The notes beneath the pieces are model-generated. The model saw nothing but the letters and a program-made list of their open reading frames with translations. It was not told where the DNA came from and searched no databases. The translations under genes were made by a program, and so were the position numbers. Shown piece by piece: positions 30,142 to 39,503 of a DNA stretch of 64,000 nucleotides; position 1 is the first letter of the stretch; the number at the start of each line of letters is the position of its first letter. Source of the stretch: Clostridia bacterium (GTDB lineage Bacteria > Bacillota > Clostridia > Peptostreptococcales > JAAYPU01); NCBI GenBank assembly GCA_016278615.1, contig JADQBM010000010.1, forward strand, positions 1 through 64,000, read 5' to 3'.

Positions 30142-30328
30142 ATTAATAATGAATAATGAACAATGAATAATTTAGAAAGAGATTTTGCCTCGAGCAAAAT
30201 CTCGCTATCTTACAGGTCTACATGCTTTATATTTAATGATTGAAGATTTTAGATACAAAATCCTCCTTCATTATTCATTATTCATTGTTCATTATTCATT
30301 ACTCATTATTCATTGTTCATTAAAACAT
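30139..30328. repeat. heptamer-armed palindromic intergenic element A (AATAATG / CATTATT arms)
   Basis: Left AATAATGAATAATGAACAATGAATAATT; core GAGATTTTGCCTCGAGCAAAATCTC; right CCTCCTTCATTATTCATTATTCATTGTTCATTATTCATTACTCATTATTCATTGTTCATT. Confidence 0.85.
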
Positions 30329-30341
30329 CGGGGGTGTTAAC

Positions 30342-30605
30342 ATGAAAATCGTTTCTAAGCCTATTGAAATGATTGCTTGGTTTAAGGAAAAAAAAATTCC
30401 TGAGCCTTTAAGGTTCAGGCTCAAGAATGATGATCATTCTTATTTAATTATAAAAGTTCATAAAATTTTGGAAATTCGAGAAGAAAAACTTGCTGGTATC
30501 CGATCCTATGTCTATCACTGTCAAAGCACCGTACACAATACAGAAAAAATCTATGAACTTAAATTCATTATTGGAGAATGCAAATGGATTCTTTATAAAA
30601 TATAG
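30342..30605 (+). CDS. hypothetical small protein downstream of dinB
   Basis: 87-aa ORF with GGGGGTGTTAAC RBS. Confidence 0.6.
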   Translation: MKIVSKPIEMIAWFKEKKIPEPLRFRLKNDDHSYLIIKVHKILEIREEKLAGIRSYVYHCQSTVHNTEKIYELKFIIGECKWILYKI

Positions 30606-30626
30606 TGTTTGAGCACTATTTATATA

Positions 30627-31169
30627 TTAACCTCTTTTAAACTCAGCAAAGTATATGGTTTTATTTTTTCTCGCTTTATCAAATTGATAGTGCCCTTCTA
30701 TCATTTTCGCTTGTCTCATGATTTTGCGCACTTCTGTGGATGAAATACCTTCGTGTGTAGAAATAGATTGTCTCACAAAGAATTTTCCTTTAGGTTTAAG
30801 CAACAACAGTAAGAATTTAACATAGGAAAGCCTTTCATCTTTAGGAATAAACTCGAGAATAGAGTTTAAAATAATTTTATCATAAATTTTATAGTCCATA
30901 TTCATTTTCCTGATATCTCCAAAGCAATAATTGATATTGTCATATCGCCTAAGAGTTGTTTTCAGCTCTTTTAAAGATAAATCAGATATGTCCGAACAGG
31001 TGAGATATCCACCCTTATCTAGTTTTTTTACAATCCCTTTAGACAAATCTCCTTCCCCACATCCAAATTCCAATATTGCTTCATTGCCTTTAATCTTGAA
31101 GCTATTAAGATATTCTTTATAGCGCCGATCCCTTGATAAAGCATTTAAAATCCTGTTTAAAACTTTCAA
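30627..31169 (-). CDS. class I SAM-dependent methyltransferase
   Basis: ILEFGCGEGDLSKGIVKKL motif I. Confidence 0.85.
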   Translation of the reverse strand: MKVLNRILNALSRDRRYKEYLNSFKIKGNEAILEFGCGEGDLSKGIVKKLDKGGYLTCSDISDLSLKELKTTLRRYDNINYCFGDIRKMNMDYKIYDKIILNSILEFIPKDERLSYVKFLLLLLKPKGKFFVRQSISTHEGISSTEVRKIMRQAKMIEGHYQFDKARKNKTIYFAEFKRG

Positions 31170-31195
31170 CGACTTTTACCTCCACCTAAGAATTA

Positions 31196-31735
31196 TTAAA
31201 TACTTTTGCCCAATTGATATGCTTTTTCCATTAGTTCTTTATTTTCTTTGGCAGGAACATGCCCACTATGGATAATGGTTTGAACCTCCATTTCGTGAGT
31301 GGTTAAATATTTTTCAATGACACGATAGTTATCCGCATAATAGCTTTCATTTGAGTTTCCTTGAGAAAACACCAAAACAGCTTTTTTACCTGGTTGTAAT
31401 TTTGAATTCATGTTAATATCTTTGGTGCAATAATGCCGATCTATAAAGCTTTTGAAAAGCCCACTAACAGTCCCCATATAATTAGGGGATCCTAAAATCA
31501 GTACATCTGCCGTTCTTAATTTATTCCAGTAATCATTTAAGTCATCGTTTAGAACGCAATAAACACCTTTTTCTTTACATACTCTGCAAGCTTGACAGCC
31601 TCTATAACTCATTTCATTTAAGTCATAGGGCAGAACAAGATGCCCATTTTCTTCTGCACCTTCAAGTATTTTATCAATAATAGAATTTGTGTTCCCATGC
31701 TTCCTGGGACTTGATTTAACGACAAGTATTTTCAT
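31196..31735 (-). CDS. NAD(P)H-dependent FMN reductase / flavodoxin-like iron-sulfur flavoprotein
   Basis: VKSSPRKHGNTNSI, CQACRVCKEKGVYCVLNDDL, LGSPNYMGTVSGLFKSFIDR. Confidence 0.88.
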   Translation of the reverse strand: MKILVVKSSPRKHGNTNSIIDKILEGAEENGHLVLPYDLNEMSYRGCQACRVCKEKGVYCVLNDDLNDYWNKLRTADVLILGSPNYMGTVSGLFKSFIDRHYCTKDINMNSKLQPGKKAVLVFSQGNSNESYYADNYRVIEKYLTTHEMEVQTIIHSGHVPAKENKELMEKAYQLGKSI

Positions 31736-31802
31736 TTTATCGCCTCCTCACTATTACCTAATAGAATAACATATTTTACCTTGTACATAAAGCAGAAAGT
31801 TA

Positions 31803-31940
31803 AAGAGAATGAAGAATGAAAAATGAAGAATTGTAGAGGATTTCAAAAACCGAAATCTTCATTATATAGATTAAAGGATTTTGCATTGCAAAATCCCTCC
31901 TTAATTCTTCATTCTTCATTCTTCATTCTTAATTATCTTA
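31803..31940. repeat. heptamer-armed palindromic intergenic element B (GAATGAA / TTCATTC arms)
   Basis: Left GAATGAAGAATGAAAAATGAAGAATTG; core GGATTTTGCATTGCAAAATCCCTCC; right TTAATTCTTCATTCTTCATTCTTCATTCTTAATT. Confidence 0.85.
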
Positions 31941-32655
31941 TCTGGCACTGGAGCATCCTCTTCTGTAATTCTTCTAGCTTACCCGGTGCCATGTCTTCAA
32001 TTCCTGTAAGGGCATAAGGTAAGTTTAAAGTTTTATATTTATGAACACCCATGGTGTGATAAGGCAATAGTTCTACCTTTTCAATATTATTAAAAGAATA
32101 AATTTCCTTCTTTAATTCTTCCAAATGCTCTTTGCTATCTGTTAAGCCAGGTACTATTACATGCTTAATCCAAACTTTCTGCTTCTTTTTGAGAACCGCT
32201 TCCTTAAATCTGTAATATTCTTTTATGTTCCCCCCTGTGAGGGTTTTATACATTTGCTCATCTTCATGTTTTATATCTATTATGACTAAATCGGTATATT
32301 TAAGAATCTCTTCATATCTTCCCATTCCTGCTCCTGAAGTATCCAAAGCCGTATGAATCCCCTTCGCCTTACATCCTTTAAGACATTGAATTAAAAATTC
32401 AGGTTGCATCAATGGCTCTCCCCCTGAAAAAGTTATGCCCCCCTTATGTGCAGCAAAATACGGCTTATACCTTTGGGCTTTCTTCACAACCTCTTCTGCC
32501 GACATTTCCAATCCTTCAGACATATCCCATGTATCCGGATTATGACAATACTGACATCTAAGGGGACATCCTTGAAAATAAACAATCATTCTTATTCCCG
32601 GGCCATCTAAAGCCCCCATTGTTTCTATAGAATGAATCTTTCCCATTTCTTTCAC
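31933..32655 (-). CDS. pflA: pyruvate formate-lyase activating enzyme
   Basis: FFQGCPLRCQYCHNPDTW-type motif (YFQGCPLRCQYCHNPDTWD), GGITFSGGEPLMQ. Confidence 0.95.
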   Translation of the reverse strand: MKEMGKIHSIETMGALDGPGIRMIVYFQGCPLRCQYCHNPDTWDMSEGLEMSAEEVVKKAQRYKPYFAAHKGGITFSGGEPLMQPEFLIQCLKGCKAKGIHTALDTSGAGMGRYEEILKYTDLVIIDIKHEDEQMYKTLTGGNIKEYYRFKEAVLKKKQKVWIKHVIVPGLTDSKEHLEELKKEIYSFNNIEKVELLPYHTMGVHKYKTLNLPYALTGIEDMAPGKLEELQKRMLQCQIR

Positions 32656-34881
32656 CTATATTTTCTCATGAAATGACCTATGAATAACGTCCATTTGCTG
32701 CTCTTCAGTTAATCGGTTGAAATTTACAGCATATCCAGAAACTCTTATGGTTAATGAAGGATACTTTTCAGGATTCTCTATTGCATCTAAGAGCATTTCT
32801 CTATCCAAAACATTGACGTTAAGGTGATGTCCCCCTTGCATAAAATAGCCATCCAAGATGGATACAAGGTTTTCTATTTGATGCCTTTCTAGTTTGCCTA
32901 GAGCATGAGGTACGATGGTAAAGGTATTTGAAATTCCATCTTCACAGATGCCTTCATATTTTATCTTAGCAACAGAATTCAAAGAGGCAAGAGCACCATT
33001 TTTATCTCTTCCATGAAGTGGGTTAGCGCCAGGGGCAAAAGGTTCGCCTATTTTTCGTCCATCTGGTGTTGATCCGGTCTTTTTACCATAGACAATATTA
33101 GAAGTAATGGTCAGGACAGATAGCGTATGCTTTGCCTCTCTATAGGCAGGTGTCTTCCGTAATTCTGAAATGAATTTTTCTAATATTTCTACTGCTATTA
33201 CATCTACTCTGTCATCATCGTTTCCATATTGTGGGTATTCCCCTTCAATTTCGAAATCGACTGTAATGCCCTTTTCACGGATAGGTCTCACCTTTGCATA
33301 TTTTATGGCACTTAAAGAATCTGCTACAATAGAAAGTCCCGCAACCCCAAAAGCCATATATCTGCCCACTTGGCTATCATGCAATGCCATTTGCCCCGCT
33401 TCATAAGCATATTTATCATGCATGTAATGAATAATATTCATGGTATTGACATAAAGCGCTGCCACTTTAGACAAAACAACATCAAAACTTTGCCTTACTT
33501 TTTCATAATCTAAGACATCGTCCTCTAATCTGTCAATACCCTCTATCACTTTCTCTTTCTTAATCTCATCAATGCCCCCATTGATGGCATATAAAAGTGA
33601 TTTAGCCAAATTACATCGAGCACCAAACAATTGCATTTCTTTCCCCGTTCTCATGGCAGATATACAACACGCAATGCTATAGTCATCCCCATACATGGGT
33701 CTCATAATGTCATCATTTTCGTATTGAATGGAAGACGTTTTTATAGACATTTCCATGGAAAATTTTTTAAAAGTCTCTGGCAAATCCTGTGACCATAAAA
33801 CCGTTATATTGGGTTCAGGTGCTGCTAAAAGATTCGTTAATGTATGAATAAATCGAAAAGATGTACGGGTTACCAGAGTTCGTCCATCTAGTCCCATTCC
33901 TCCAATGGATTCCGTTACCCAGTTGGGATCACCCGCAAACAATTCATTATATTCATGAGTTCTTAGATGCCGAACCATTCTCAGTTTTATAACCAGCTGA
34001 TCAATGATTTCTTGTGCTTCGGCTTCATTTATAATACTGTCTTTCAAGTCTCTTTCTATATAAATATCTAAAAAACTACTGACTCGCCCCAATGACATGG
34101 CCGCGCCATTACTTTCTTTTACAGCAGCTAGGTATCCAAAATATAAAAATTGCGCGGCTTCCTTAGCTGTGGCTGCTGGATGGGAAATATCGAACCCATA
34201 AGTTTTAGCCATTCTTTTCATTTTTTCCAATGCCCGAATTTGATCTGCCAGTTCTTCTCTCAGTCTGATGGTATCTTCAGTCATAATGCCTTTTAATTCT
34301 ATTTGATCTCTTTCTTTTTTATTTATCAAATAATCAATGCCATATAAAGGAACCCTTCTATAATCTCCAATAATCCTTCCCCTACCGTAAGCATCTGGGA
34401 GACCAGTTATTAATCCAACACTACGCGCTTTTTTGATTTCATCTGTATAAGCATCAAAGACACCTTGATTGTGTGTCTTTCTAAATTCTGTAAATGTTTT
34501 TTCAAGATCACCCCAAACAGGATAGTCGTATTGCTCTAAAGAACTCTTCACCATGCGAATACCACCATATGGATTTATCATTCTTTTCAACGGTGCATCT
34601 GTCTGAAGCCCCAAAATCACTTCATTTTCTTTATCAATATATCCTGCCTGAAAGTTATCAATCCCTGAAATCCTTTGAGTATCAATATCTAAAACACCTT
34701 TTTCAATCTCTTTTTTATATAGCCTTTCATATTCTTTTAAAACTTTTTGCGTCCTGTCCGTAGCTTCTGAAAGGAAACTGGCATCTCCTTCGTAAGGTGT
34801 ATAATTCAATTGAATAAAATCTCTGACATTGACCTTATGCACCCATTCTCCTTTTTGTAAACCTTCCCACTCTTTTTTCAT
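32656..34881 (-). CDS. pflB: formate acetyltransferase (pyruvate formate-lyase)
   Basis: [11 protein letters not shown] active-site Cys pair, C-terminal glycyl radical loop [11 protein letters not shown]. Confidence 0.96.
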   Translation of the reverse strand: MKKEWEGLQKGEWVHKVNVRDFIQLNYTPYEGDASFLSEATDRTQKVLKEYERLYKKEIEKGVLDIDTQRISGIDNFQAGYIDKENEVILGLQTDAPLKRMINPYGGIRMVKSSLEQYDYPVWGDLEKTFTEFRKTHNQGVFDAYTDEIKKARSVGLITGLPDAYGRGRIIGDYRRVPLYGIDYLINKKERDQIELKGIMTEDTIRLREELADQIRALEKMKRMAKTYGFDISHPAATAKEAAQFLYFGYLAAVKESNGAAMSLGRVSSFLDIYIERDLKDSIINEAEAQEIIDQLVIKLRMVRHLRTHEYNELFAGDPNWVTESIGGMGLDGRTLVTRTSFRFIHTLTNLLAAPEPNITVLWSQDLPETFKKFSMEMSIKTSSIQYENDDIMRPMYGDDYSIACCISAMRTGKEMQLFGARCNLAKSLLYAINGGIDEIKKEKVIEGIDRLEDDVLDYEKVRQSFDVVLSKVAALYVNTMNIIHYMHDKYAYEAGQMALHDSQVGRYMAFGVAGLSIVADSLSAIKYAKVRPIREKGITVDFEIEGEYPQYGNDDDRVDVIAVEILEKFISELRKTPAYREAKHTLSVLTITSNIVYGKKTGSTPDGRKIGEPFAPGANPLHGRDKNGALASLNSVAKIKYEGICEDGISNTFTIVPHALGKLERHQIENLVSILDGYFMQGGHHLNVNVLDREMLLDAIENPEKYPSLTIRVSGYAVNFNRLTEEQQMDVIHRSFHEKI

Positions 34882-34921
34882 CTTGACACTCCCCTACATA
34901 TTTTCCGGGTAAGTCTTCATA

Positions 34922-34956
34922 CAAAAAACCGCCCGGACTTATTATGCCCAGGCGGT
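34922..34956 (-). terminator. leader terminator upstream of pflB
   Basis: Minus ACCGCCTGGGCATAATAAGTCCGGGCGGTTTTTT. Confidence 0.8.
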
Positions 34957-35018
34957 CGACTTTCATATTCATCACACTTCACGTGGTTTTTTCCACCTAT
35001 CCGCCAGTCATGTGATGC
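34945..35018 (-). promoter_or_regulatory. ZTP riboswitch (pfl RNA motif) aptamer
   Basis: Minus GCATCACATGACTGGCGGATAGGTGGAAAAAACCACGTG...CCGCCTGGGCA immediately upstream of a terminator and pflB. Confidence 0.82.
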
Positions 35019-35069
35019 TTTTATTATAAGATAAGAATAACAAAACATTTTTATTATGTCAATAAAGCC

Positions 35070-35262
35070 TTTAGGATTTAAGATTTAGGATTTAGGATTG
35101 AAGGAGGATTTTATTTCATAAAATCTACATCTTGCTATTTAAAAAAATCATTAAAATACATGTATCTTGAACAACCTAAAGATGTCCTTAGAAAAAATAA
35201 TTAGGTTTTACCTAAGCAAAACCCACCTTCAATCTTAAATCCTAAATCCTAAATCTTAAACC
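35070..35262. repeat. heptamer-armed palindromic intergenic element C (TTTAGGA / TCCTAAA arms)
   Basis: Left TTTAAGATTTAGGATTTAGGATTGAAGGAGGATTTTATTTCATAAAATC; right GGTTTTACCTAAGCAAAACCCACCTTCAATCTTAAATCCTAAATCCTAAATCTTAAA. Confidence 0.85.
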
Positions 35263-36152
35263 CCATCCCCTGGTTCAACATGAACAATAATCTCAAAAGC
35301 ATGGGTGATGTTTTTTTTCAGTGTTTTCTCAGCTTCAACGGCGATATCATGCCCTTCATGGACAGTCATATTGGGGTCTACTTCTAATGCTATGTCTATA
35401 AACAAATACCGTCCCACATAACGTGCTTTTATCCATGGGATCCCCAAAACTTCTTCAATCTGTGAAACAGCTCGCTCTATTTCATCTAATATCTCAGTCT
35501 CTGGGGAGGAATCCATCAGTCCTTTGATAGATTGCTTTAATATGTCATAGGCAACTTTTAAAATCATGCCCGCAACAATGGCCCCTGCCAATGGGTCCAT
35601 ATATTCCAACCAGTGAATACCCATTCTTTGACCAAGCATACTGGCCCCAATACCACAAAAAGTTCCTATGGAAGAATAGGCATCTGAACGATGGTCCCAG
35701 GCATTGGCCATAATGGACTCACTATTAATTCTTTTTCCCTCAGTAAAGGTAAATCTAAACATGATTTCTTTTGCAACGATTGAAAAAAGTGCAGCCACAA
35801 GTGCAATGGATGAGGGTGTCGTGAAAGAATGGGTAGAAATAGACTCAGCAATCCTTTGAATAACCGCAAATGCAGCGGTAATTAATAATATTCCCACAAA
35901 AAGAGAGGCAAGGGGTTCTACTTTCCCATGACCATATGGATGGTTTTTATCTCTGGGTTTTTTAGCAATTCTGATGCCTATAAACACCACAATGGTAGCA
36001 ATAACGTCCGATGTTGAATGCAATGCATCTGCTATCATAGCCTTACTATTCCCTAAAATCCCCGCTATAAACTTCAATATACTCAACACAATATTACCAA
36101 CCAGACATATAAGGGTAATGGTTTCCCCCCTTTTATAATCTACAGATTGCAT
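35256..36152 (-). CDS. cation diffusion facilitator family transporter
   Basis: MIADALHSTSDV, HPYGHGKVEPLA, AWDHRSDAYSS; start at ATG 36152 after GGGGGGAGC. Confidence 0.92.
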   Translation of the reverse strand: MQSVDYKRGETITLICLVGNIVLSILKFIAGILGNSKAMIADALHSTSDVIATIVVFIGIRIAKKPRDKNHPYGHGKVEPLASLFVGILLITAAFAVIQRIAESISTHSFTTPSSIALVAALFSIVAKEIMFRFTFTEGKRINSESIMANAWDHRSDAYSSIGTFCGIGASMLGQRMGIHWLEYMDPLAGAIVAGMILKVAYDILKQSIKGLMDSSPETEILDEIERAVSQIEEVLGIPWIKARYVGRYLFIDIALEVDPNMTVHEGHDIAVEAEKTLKKNITHAFEIIVHVEPGDGV

Positions 36153-36174
36153 TAAGCTCCCCCCTTCTTCATTC

Positions 36175-36285
36175 ATAACATAAAAATAACCTGTAGGTGT
36201 ACAGTCCCACAAGTTTTACCTGCTGCTCTTCAAGCCCGGCGCACACGCAAATTTCACGTACCGCCTGATCCGTTTAGATATGGTT
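36175..36285 (-). promoter_or_regulatory. candidate NiCo (czcD-type) riboswitch leader
   Basis: Minus ACGGATCAGGCGGTACGTG..CGCCGGGCTTGAAGAGCAGCAGGTAAAACTTGTGGGACTGTAC upstream of a CDF exporter. Confidence 0.55.
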
Positions 36286-36448
36286 AATATATAACAAATA
36301 ACATTTACATGTCAATACTTTGTTTGGAGACATTTATATTTTTTTGAAAATTGCAAATATTCTGTTTAATATAGTTGAAATATTTTTACATTTAAGGTAA
36401 GCTTTTTTTGAATTGGTAAATCAATATACTTGGAAAGGAGACAGGATT

Positions 36449-36712
36449 ATGAGCCACGGACCAGCAACAGAATGGAAAGAAGATAATTGTACAGAGGAAA
36501 AATCAAAACTGGGCATAAAAATGTTTATTGCTTATACCATCGTCTATTTTGGGTTTATCTTCATTAATGTTTTCAATCCACAACTTATGAGAATGGATAT
36601 CGGAAGTATTAACTTAGCTATTGCATATGGCTTCTTTCTCATTATTTCCGCCATTATTTTGGCACTTATCTATAATTATCAATGCAACAAATTAGAAAAA
36701 GAATCTAAATGA
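36449..36712 (+). CDS. DUF485 family membrane protein
   Basis: Two TM segments, FINVFNPQLM; directly precedes acetate symporter. Confidence 0.8.
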   Translation: MSHGPATEWKEDNCTEEKSKLGIKMFIAYTIVYFGFIFINVFNPQLMRMDIGSINLAIAYGFFLIISAIILALIYNYQCNKLEKESK

Positions 36713-36737
36713 TAGTATTTAAAGGGAGGAAAACAAA

Positions 36738-38657
36738 TTGAATTATCAACCTTCTCCATTAGCAATTATTATCTTCATGACCTTTGTAGCAGCCGTTTTA
36801 TTTATCTCCTATTATTTCGCACGCAAGACCTCATCTTCCAGCAATTATTATGCAGCTGGTGGTGAAATTCATTGGGCCGTTAATGGCGTCGCGTTTGCTG
36901 GTGATTATCTGTCAGCTGCTTCTTTCTTAGGGATCTGCGGCATGATTGCCGTATCTGGATATGACGGATTTCTTTACTCCATTGGCTACTTGGCTGGATG
37001 GATTGTCGCATTGTTTGTCGTTGCCGAACCTATGAAACGATTAGGCAAATATACTTTTACAGATGCCTTAGATTCCAAGTTTAAATCTAAAGGTATTCAG
37101 CTTGCAGCAGGAATCAGCACTTTAGTTGTTTCAATGTTTTACCTTATTCCACAAATGGTTGGTGCAGGAAGTCTTGTTACACCCCTATTAGGACTACCTT
37201 ATGAATTTGGCGTCATCATGGTGGGAACCATTGTTATCTTGATTGTTGCTACTGCTGGAATGAAATCAACCACCTATGTTCAGTTTTTAAAAGGTGGATT
37301 GCTGGTCATATTTTCTCTGTTTCTTGTAATCTTACTCTTCGCACGGGGTTTTTCAACAAGTCCTGATCAAGGGGGAGATATTGAGTACCATGACTTCACC
37401 CCTATTCCTATCGTATCTCAGGATATACACTCTATTGAAATTGCAGATTCTTCATATAGCGTTGATAAAATCTGGGATATTGATAAGAAAGGAGAAACAG
37501 AAAGATTTGTTCAACTTTCAAAAAATGGACAAATCACAATCTGGAAAACCCAAGGCAATCTCCTTGAAGAAACCCTTTATGTCACCACCTTCCCTGACGG
37601 CACGATCCATTACAACGGTGCCCCTAAAGAAGATAATGCCTTTTATCAGGTAGGGCATTTTAGTGAAATTGATGGAGAGAAAGAAGCCCTTGTTGAATCT
37701 ACAGGTCCTTTTTCTTTCATTCAGAAAATAAAAAATAGTACCGTTATTCTTTGGAACAAAGACGTTATTGTAGATGGCGACAATAGAATTACTGTGTATT
37801 CTCAAAACCCAACTTCAGGAAGGGATATATTAAGTCCCGGATTGAATTTTAAAGTAGATTCTGCAAGAGGTGCTACTGGCATTGATAAACTCAATTTTAT
37901 TTCATTGATGCTGGCTTTATTCTTGGGAACCGCTGCTTTGCCGCACATTCTCATACGATATTATACCGTTCCCAGCCCTGCATGTGCTCGTAAATCAACA
38001 ATTGTAGCTATCGTTGCCATTGGATTTTTCTATATCCTCACTCTATACATGGGACTTGGTGCTATGACAAGTGGTGTTGTCGATCTCACAAATAATAATA
38101 TGTCAGCACCACTATTAGCCAAATCTTTTGGCATTATTATTTTTGCAATCATTTCTGCAGTTGCCTTTGCCACTGTATTAGGTACTGTGAGCGGCCTTAT
38201 TGTCGCATCTTCAGGAGCTGTTGCACATGATTTCATGGATAATTTCTTGGATATGAAAATGACCGACAAGCAGCAAGTCTTTGCGGGAAAAATTTCAGCT
38301 ATTGTCGTAGGAATCATAGCAATGATTCTCGGTATCCTCTTTGCGGGAATGAACGTATCTTACTTAGTAGGATGGGCTTTTGCTGTTGCTGCTTCAGCTA
38401 ACTTTCCTGCCATTATCATGATTCTATTCTGGAAAAAAGCGACACCTCAAGGGATTATTGCTTCTATCGTAGTAGGATTAACTTCTGCAATAGGCTTAAT
38501 TCTTTTATCACAAAAAACATTTAATGAAGTTTACCATTTAGTAAATGTTACGGCACCGGTACAATTAAATAACCCTGCCATTATCTCTGTACCTTTAAGC
38601 TTTGCTGCTTTAATCATTGTATCTTTGATGACTAAAAAAGAAAAAGTAACTACTTAA
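36738..38657 (+). CDS. actP: cation/acetate symporter family (SSS) with extracytoplasmic insertion
   Basis: AAGGEIHWAVNGVAFAGDYLSAASFLG, LGTAALPHILIRYYTV, SSGAVAHD; ~140-aa soluble insertion. Confidence 0.88.
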   Translation: MNYQPSPLAIIIFMTFVAAVLFISYYFARKTSSSSNYYAAGGEIHWAVNGVAFAGDYLSAASFLGICGMIAVSGYDGFLYSIGYLAGWIVALFVVAEPMKRLGKYTFTDALDSKFKSKGIQLAAGISTLVVSMFYLIPQMVGAGSLVTPLLGLPYEFGVIMVGTIVILIVATAGMKSTTYVQFLKGGLLVIFSLFLVILLFARGFSTSPDQGGDIEYHDFTPIPIVSQDIHSIEIADSSYSVDKIWDIDKKGETERFVQLSKNGQITIWKTQGNLLEETLYVTTFPDGTIHYNGAPKEDNAFYQVGHFSEIDGEKEALVESTGPFSFIQKIKNSTVILWNKDVIVDGDNRITVYSQNPTSGRDILSPGLNFKVDSARGATGIDKLNFISLMLALFLGTAALPHILIRYYTVPSPACARKSTIVAIVAIGFFYILTLYMGLGAMTSGVVDLTNNNMSAPLLAKSFGIIIFAIISAVAFATVLGTVSGLIVASSGAVAHDFMDNFLDMKMTDKQQVFAGKISAIVVGIIAMILGILFAGMNVSYLVGWAFAVAASANFPAIIMILFWKKATPQGIIASIVVGLTSAIGLILLSQKTFNEVYHLVNVTAPVQLNNPAIISVPLSFAALIIVSLMTKKEKVTT

Positions 38658-38686
38658 AACAAGAAAAAGTAACTACTTAAACAAGA

Positions 38687-38723
38687 AAAGCTTGAAATCA
38701 ATTTTCGATTCCAAGCTTTTTCT
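38687..38723 (+). terminator. rho-independent terminator downstream of actP
   Basis: AAGCTTGAAATCAATTTTCGATTCCAAGCTTTTTC. Confidence 0.75.
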
Positions 38724-38741
38724 TTCTCTATTAAAGTTTAT

Positions 38742-39503
38742 TTATGGTTTCCAAGATTTTAACATCACTTGATCAGAATCTGTATCCCATATAATAAATT
38801 GATGAAAAAAGTGAATACACGGGGCGCAAATAAATTGTGTGTCCTGTATTTTATTTTCTTGAAATTCGTGAAAATGTCCATAAATCCACAGCTTTGGATG
38901 TTTTTCCATTCTTCTCCACAAATCAGTCAGTTGCGTTTCCCCATAATCATTTTTGGGTCCTGGATCAAATCCGGCATTAATAATATAGTTAGTAACACCT
39001 CGTGAATGAAATGGCTCTCCCATCATACCAATGCCAATGCCTGCAGGGCATGAATGTGAAACGATAACATGAGGAGGCTTAGCTGAAAACTCCAGCCATG
39101 ATTTGTTTATGTCATCATCCGTTATGACATTTCCTTGTTCTCTTTGTTGGGGTTGGTCAACATGTAGGGCGCCCCCGATAAATCCTATTCGAATGTCCCC
39201 AATATCAACGGCTGAACCTCGTTGCTGATAATAAAGATTATGGCTACCCCACTTCTCTGTCATGTTTTTATCCAATGCTCTCCATAAAAACCTGAAGTCT
39301 TCATGGTTGCCATCGATTACATAAAGGGGCACTGACAGTTTTCTTAGTTTTTTTTCATTAAGGGTTCGTTTGGATATGCCAAAGTCTCCCACCTGGACGG
39401 CTGCTGAGATTTTTTCACACGCCACCACATGTAAGAGCATCTCATAAAATGCGTCCTTCTGACCATGTATATCTCCAAAAAATCCAATGCGCATCTTGAT
39501 CAA
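38742..39503 (-). CDS. metallophosphoesterase
   Basis: GFFGDIHGQ, VQVGDFG, DGNHED, VSHSCP, YGHFHEF. Confidence 0.9.
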   Translation of the reverse strand: MIKMRIGFFGDIHGQKDAFYEMLLHVVACEKISAAVQVGDFGISKRTLNEKKLRKLSVPLYVIDGNHEDFRFLWRALDKNMTEKWGSHNLYYQQRGSAVDIGDIRIGFIGGALHVDQPQQREQGNVITDDDINKSWLEFSAKPPHVIVSHSCPAGIGIGMMGEPFHSRGVTNYIINAGFDPGPKNDYGETQLTDLWRRMEKHPKLWIYGHFHEFQENKIQDTQFICAPCIHFFHQFIIWDTDSDQVMLKSWKP

